This document shows positions 63,273 through 64,000 of a DNA stretch of 64,000 nt, in pieces. The stretch spans positions 1-64,000 of the forward strand of contig CAJUTC010000002.1 of the NCBI GenBank assembly GCA_910589195.1. Reading direction: 5' to 3'. Positions within the stretch are counted from its first letter, which is position 1, and each line of letters begins with the position of its first letter. The translations under genes were made by a program, and so were the position numbers. The notes below the pieces were generated by a model that was given only the letters and a program-made list of their open reading frames with translations, was not told the origin of the DNA and searched no databases. Source of the stretch: an uncultured Lachnospiraceae bacterium. GTDB taxonomy: Bacteria > Bacillota > Clostridia > Lachnospirales > Lachnospiraceae.

Positions 63273-64000
63273 ATGACGGCGAGAGCGATTTATGATTTTT
63301 GGTGTGAGGACAGCTATTTTGACCAGGCGACGAAGGAAGAGCTGGCAGGGATAGCCGATCAGCCGGAAGAGATTGAGGAGCGATTTTACCGGGATTTAGA
63401 GTTTGGAACCGGAGGACTGAGGGGGATTATCGGCGCGGGGACAAACCGGATGAACATTTATACGGTGCGCAAAGCTACCCAAGGATTGGCAAACTACATA
63501 ATAAAGGAAAAGACCAGTAAGAAAGGGATTGCCATCGCATATGATTCCAGGAGGATGTCGGCAGAGTTTGCACGGGAAGCGGCACTGTGCATGGCGGCTA
63601 ACGGGATTAAAGCGTATATCTTTGACTCCCTGCGGCCTACGCCGGAGCTGTCCTTTGCCTTAAGGGAACTGGGCTGTACTGCCGGGGTGGTGGTGACGGC
63701 CAGCCATAACCCGGCGGAGTATAACGGATATAAAGTGTACTGGGAGGACGGGGCCCAAGTGACGGCTCCACGGGATAGGGATATCATCCAGGAAGTGAAC
63801 GGGATTGAGAGCTTTTCCCAGGTGAAAACCATGGAGCTGGAGAAAGCTGTGGCAGCAGGCCTTTACCAGGTGATTGGGGAGGAAATCGACGATAAGTATA
63901 TCCAGGCGTTAAAAAAGCTGGTGCTGCGGCCGGAGGCGGTGAAACGGCAGGCAGATCAGCTTACAATCGTGTATACGCCTTTGCACGGAACCGGGAACCT
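63273..64000 (+). CDS. Phosphohexomutase (phosphoglucomutase/phosphomannomutase), 3' end outside window
   Basis: The first 242 residues are seen, from ATG 63273 after GGAGG. EFGTGGLRGIIGAGTNRMN near residues 43-61 and the active Ser loop TASHNPAEYNGYK (about 144-156) are of the long PMM/PGM group (about 570 residues). It would convert the mannose-1-phosphate made by the GH130 enzymes to mannose-6-phosphate, completing the pathway. The 198-nt gap before it has GC-rich inverted repeats (such as CCGGC-GTACA-GCCGG) but no gene. Confidence 0.9.
   Translation, partial: MTARAIYDFWCEDSYFDQATKEELAGIADQPEEIEERFYRDLEFGTGGLRGIIGAGTNRMNIYTVRKATQGLANYIIKEKTSKKGIAIAYDSRRMSAEFAREAALCMAANGIKAYIFDSLRPTPELSFALRELGCTAGVVVTASHNPAEYNGYKVYWEDGAQVTAPRDRDIIQEVNGIESFSQVKTMELEKAVAAGLYQVIGEEIDDKYIQALKKLVLRPEAVKRQADQLTIVYTPLHGTGN

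Noticed and set aside
1..64000. CRISPR array, insertion sequence or prophage
   Set aside because: No regularly spaced short repeats, transposase, integrase or phage structural genes were recognised. The only exact long repeat is the pair at 26541-26767.

Overview
The window looks like chromosomal DNA from a spore-forming, gut-type member of the Clostridia, most likely Lachnospiraceae. Support for this is a forespore sigma-G gene, strong AGGAGG-type ribosome binding sites, TTG and GTG starts, moderate GC, Cys-lipobox binding proteins, and a beta-mannan utilisation cluster organised like those known from Roseburia. The genus is not determined. There is no rRNA, CRISPR array, transposase gene or integrase.

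Left end (1-2.6 kb): the 3' part of tRNA-His, then tRNA-Gln and tRNA-Glu, then a zone of gene decay (amidohydrolase and Crp-type remnants). Two related structured elements flank this zone, and I interpret them as paralogous minus-strand small RNAs. Core genes follow (2.6-9.2 kb): mreB, recD2, a ComF-type gene, a GntR regulator with a clear promoter and palindromic operator, aroK, and sigG on the minus strand. At 9.4-13.5 kb a minus-strand phosphorelay operon encodes a response regulator with HD-GYP, an Hpt protein and a hybrid histidine kinase; the kinase gene is frameshifted at a homopolymer. An ABC-F ATPase and an iron-sulphur aldo/keto reductase come next.

At 17.3-21.8 kb sits a Type IIS restriction-modification system of the Alw26I/Eco31I/Esp3I family. 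One protein fuses an m6A methyltransferase to a C5-cytosine methyltransferase whose motifs are circularly permuted. The HNH endonuclease lies convergently, directly behind coaX. Coenzyme A genes (coaX, coaBC), an esterase-like gene, prfC, a tandem 102-bp palindromic repeat, a YqeY-type gene and a PepV-type dipeptidase follow.

At 29-40.8 kb two paralogous DeoR regulators bracket a catabolic island: a cyclic-amidohydrolase, an NHL beta-propeller protein, a complete Liv-type ABC transporter, a second amidohydrolase and an EamA exporter. The substrate is unknown, probably a nitrogen heterocycle or amide. After a PfkB sugar kinase comes a methionine transporter (metN-metI-metQ). It is preceded by a strong promoter, a 42-residue Met-rich CxxC microprotein and an intrinsic terminator. 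A LacI regulator, a decayed LacI copy, a peptide/amide operon (two M20 peptidases and a YfcC transporter) and a divergent CdaR-type regulator fill 46-53 kb.

The right end (53.8-64 kb) is a beta-mannan oligosaccharide locus: sugar ABC transporter, GH130 mannooligosaccharide phosphorylase, cellobiose/mannobiose 2-epimerase, GH130 mannosylglucose phosphorylase, two SGNH deacetylases (CE2 and CE17 types) and the start of a phosphohexomutase. Together these would import acetylated manno-oligosaccharides, deacetylate, epimerise and phosphorolyse them, and feed mannose-1-phosphate into glycolysis. Two parts look damaged: the binding protein has lost its start and signal peptide, and the CE17-type enzyme has Pro where the nucleophile Ser is expected.
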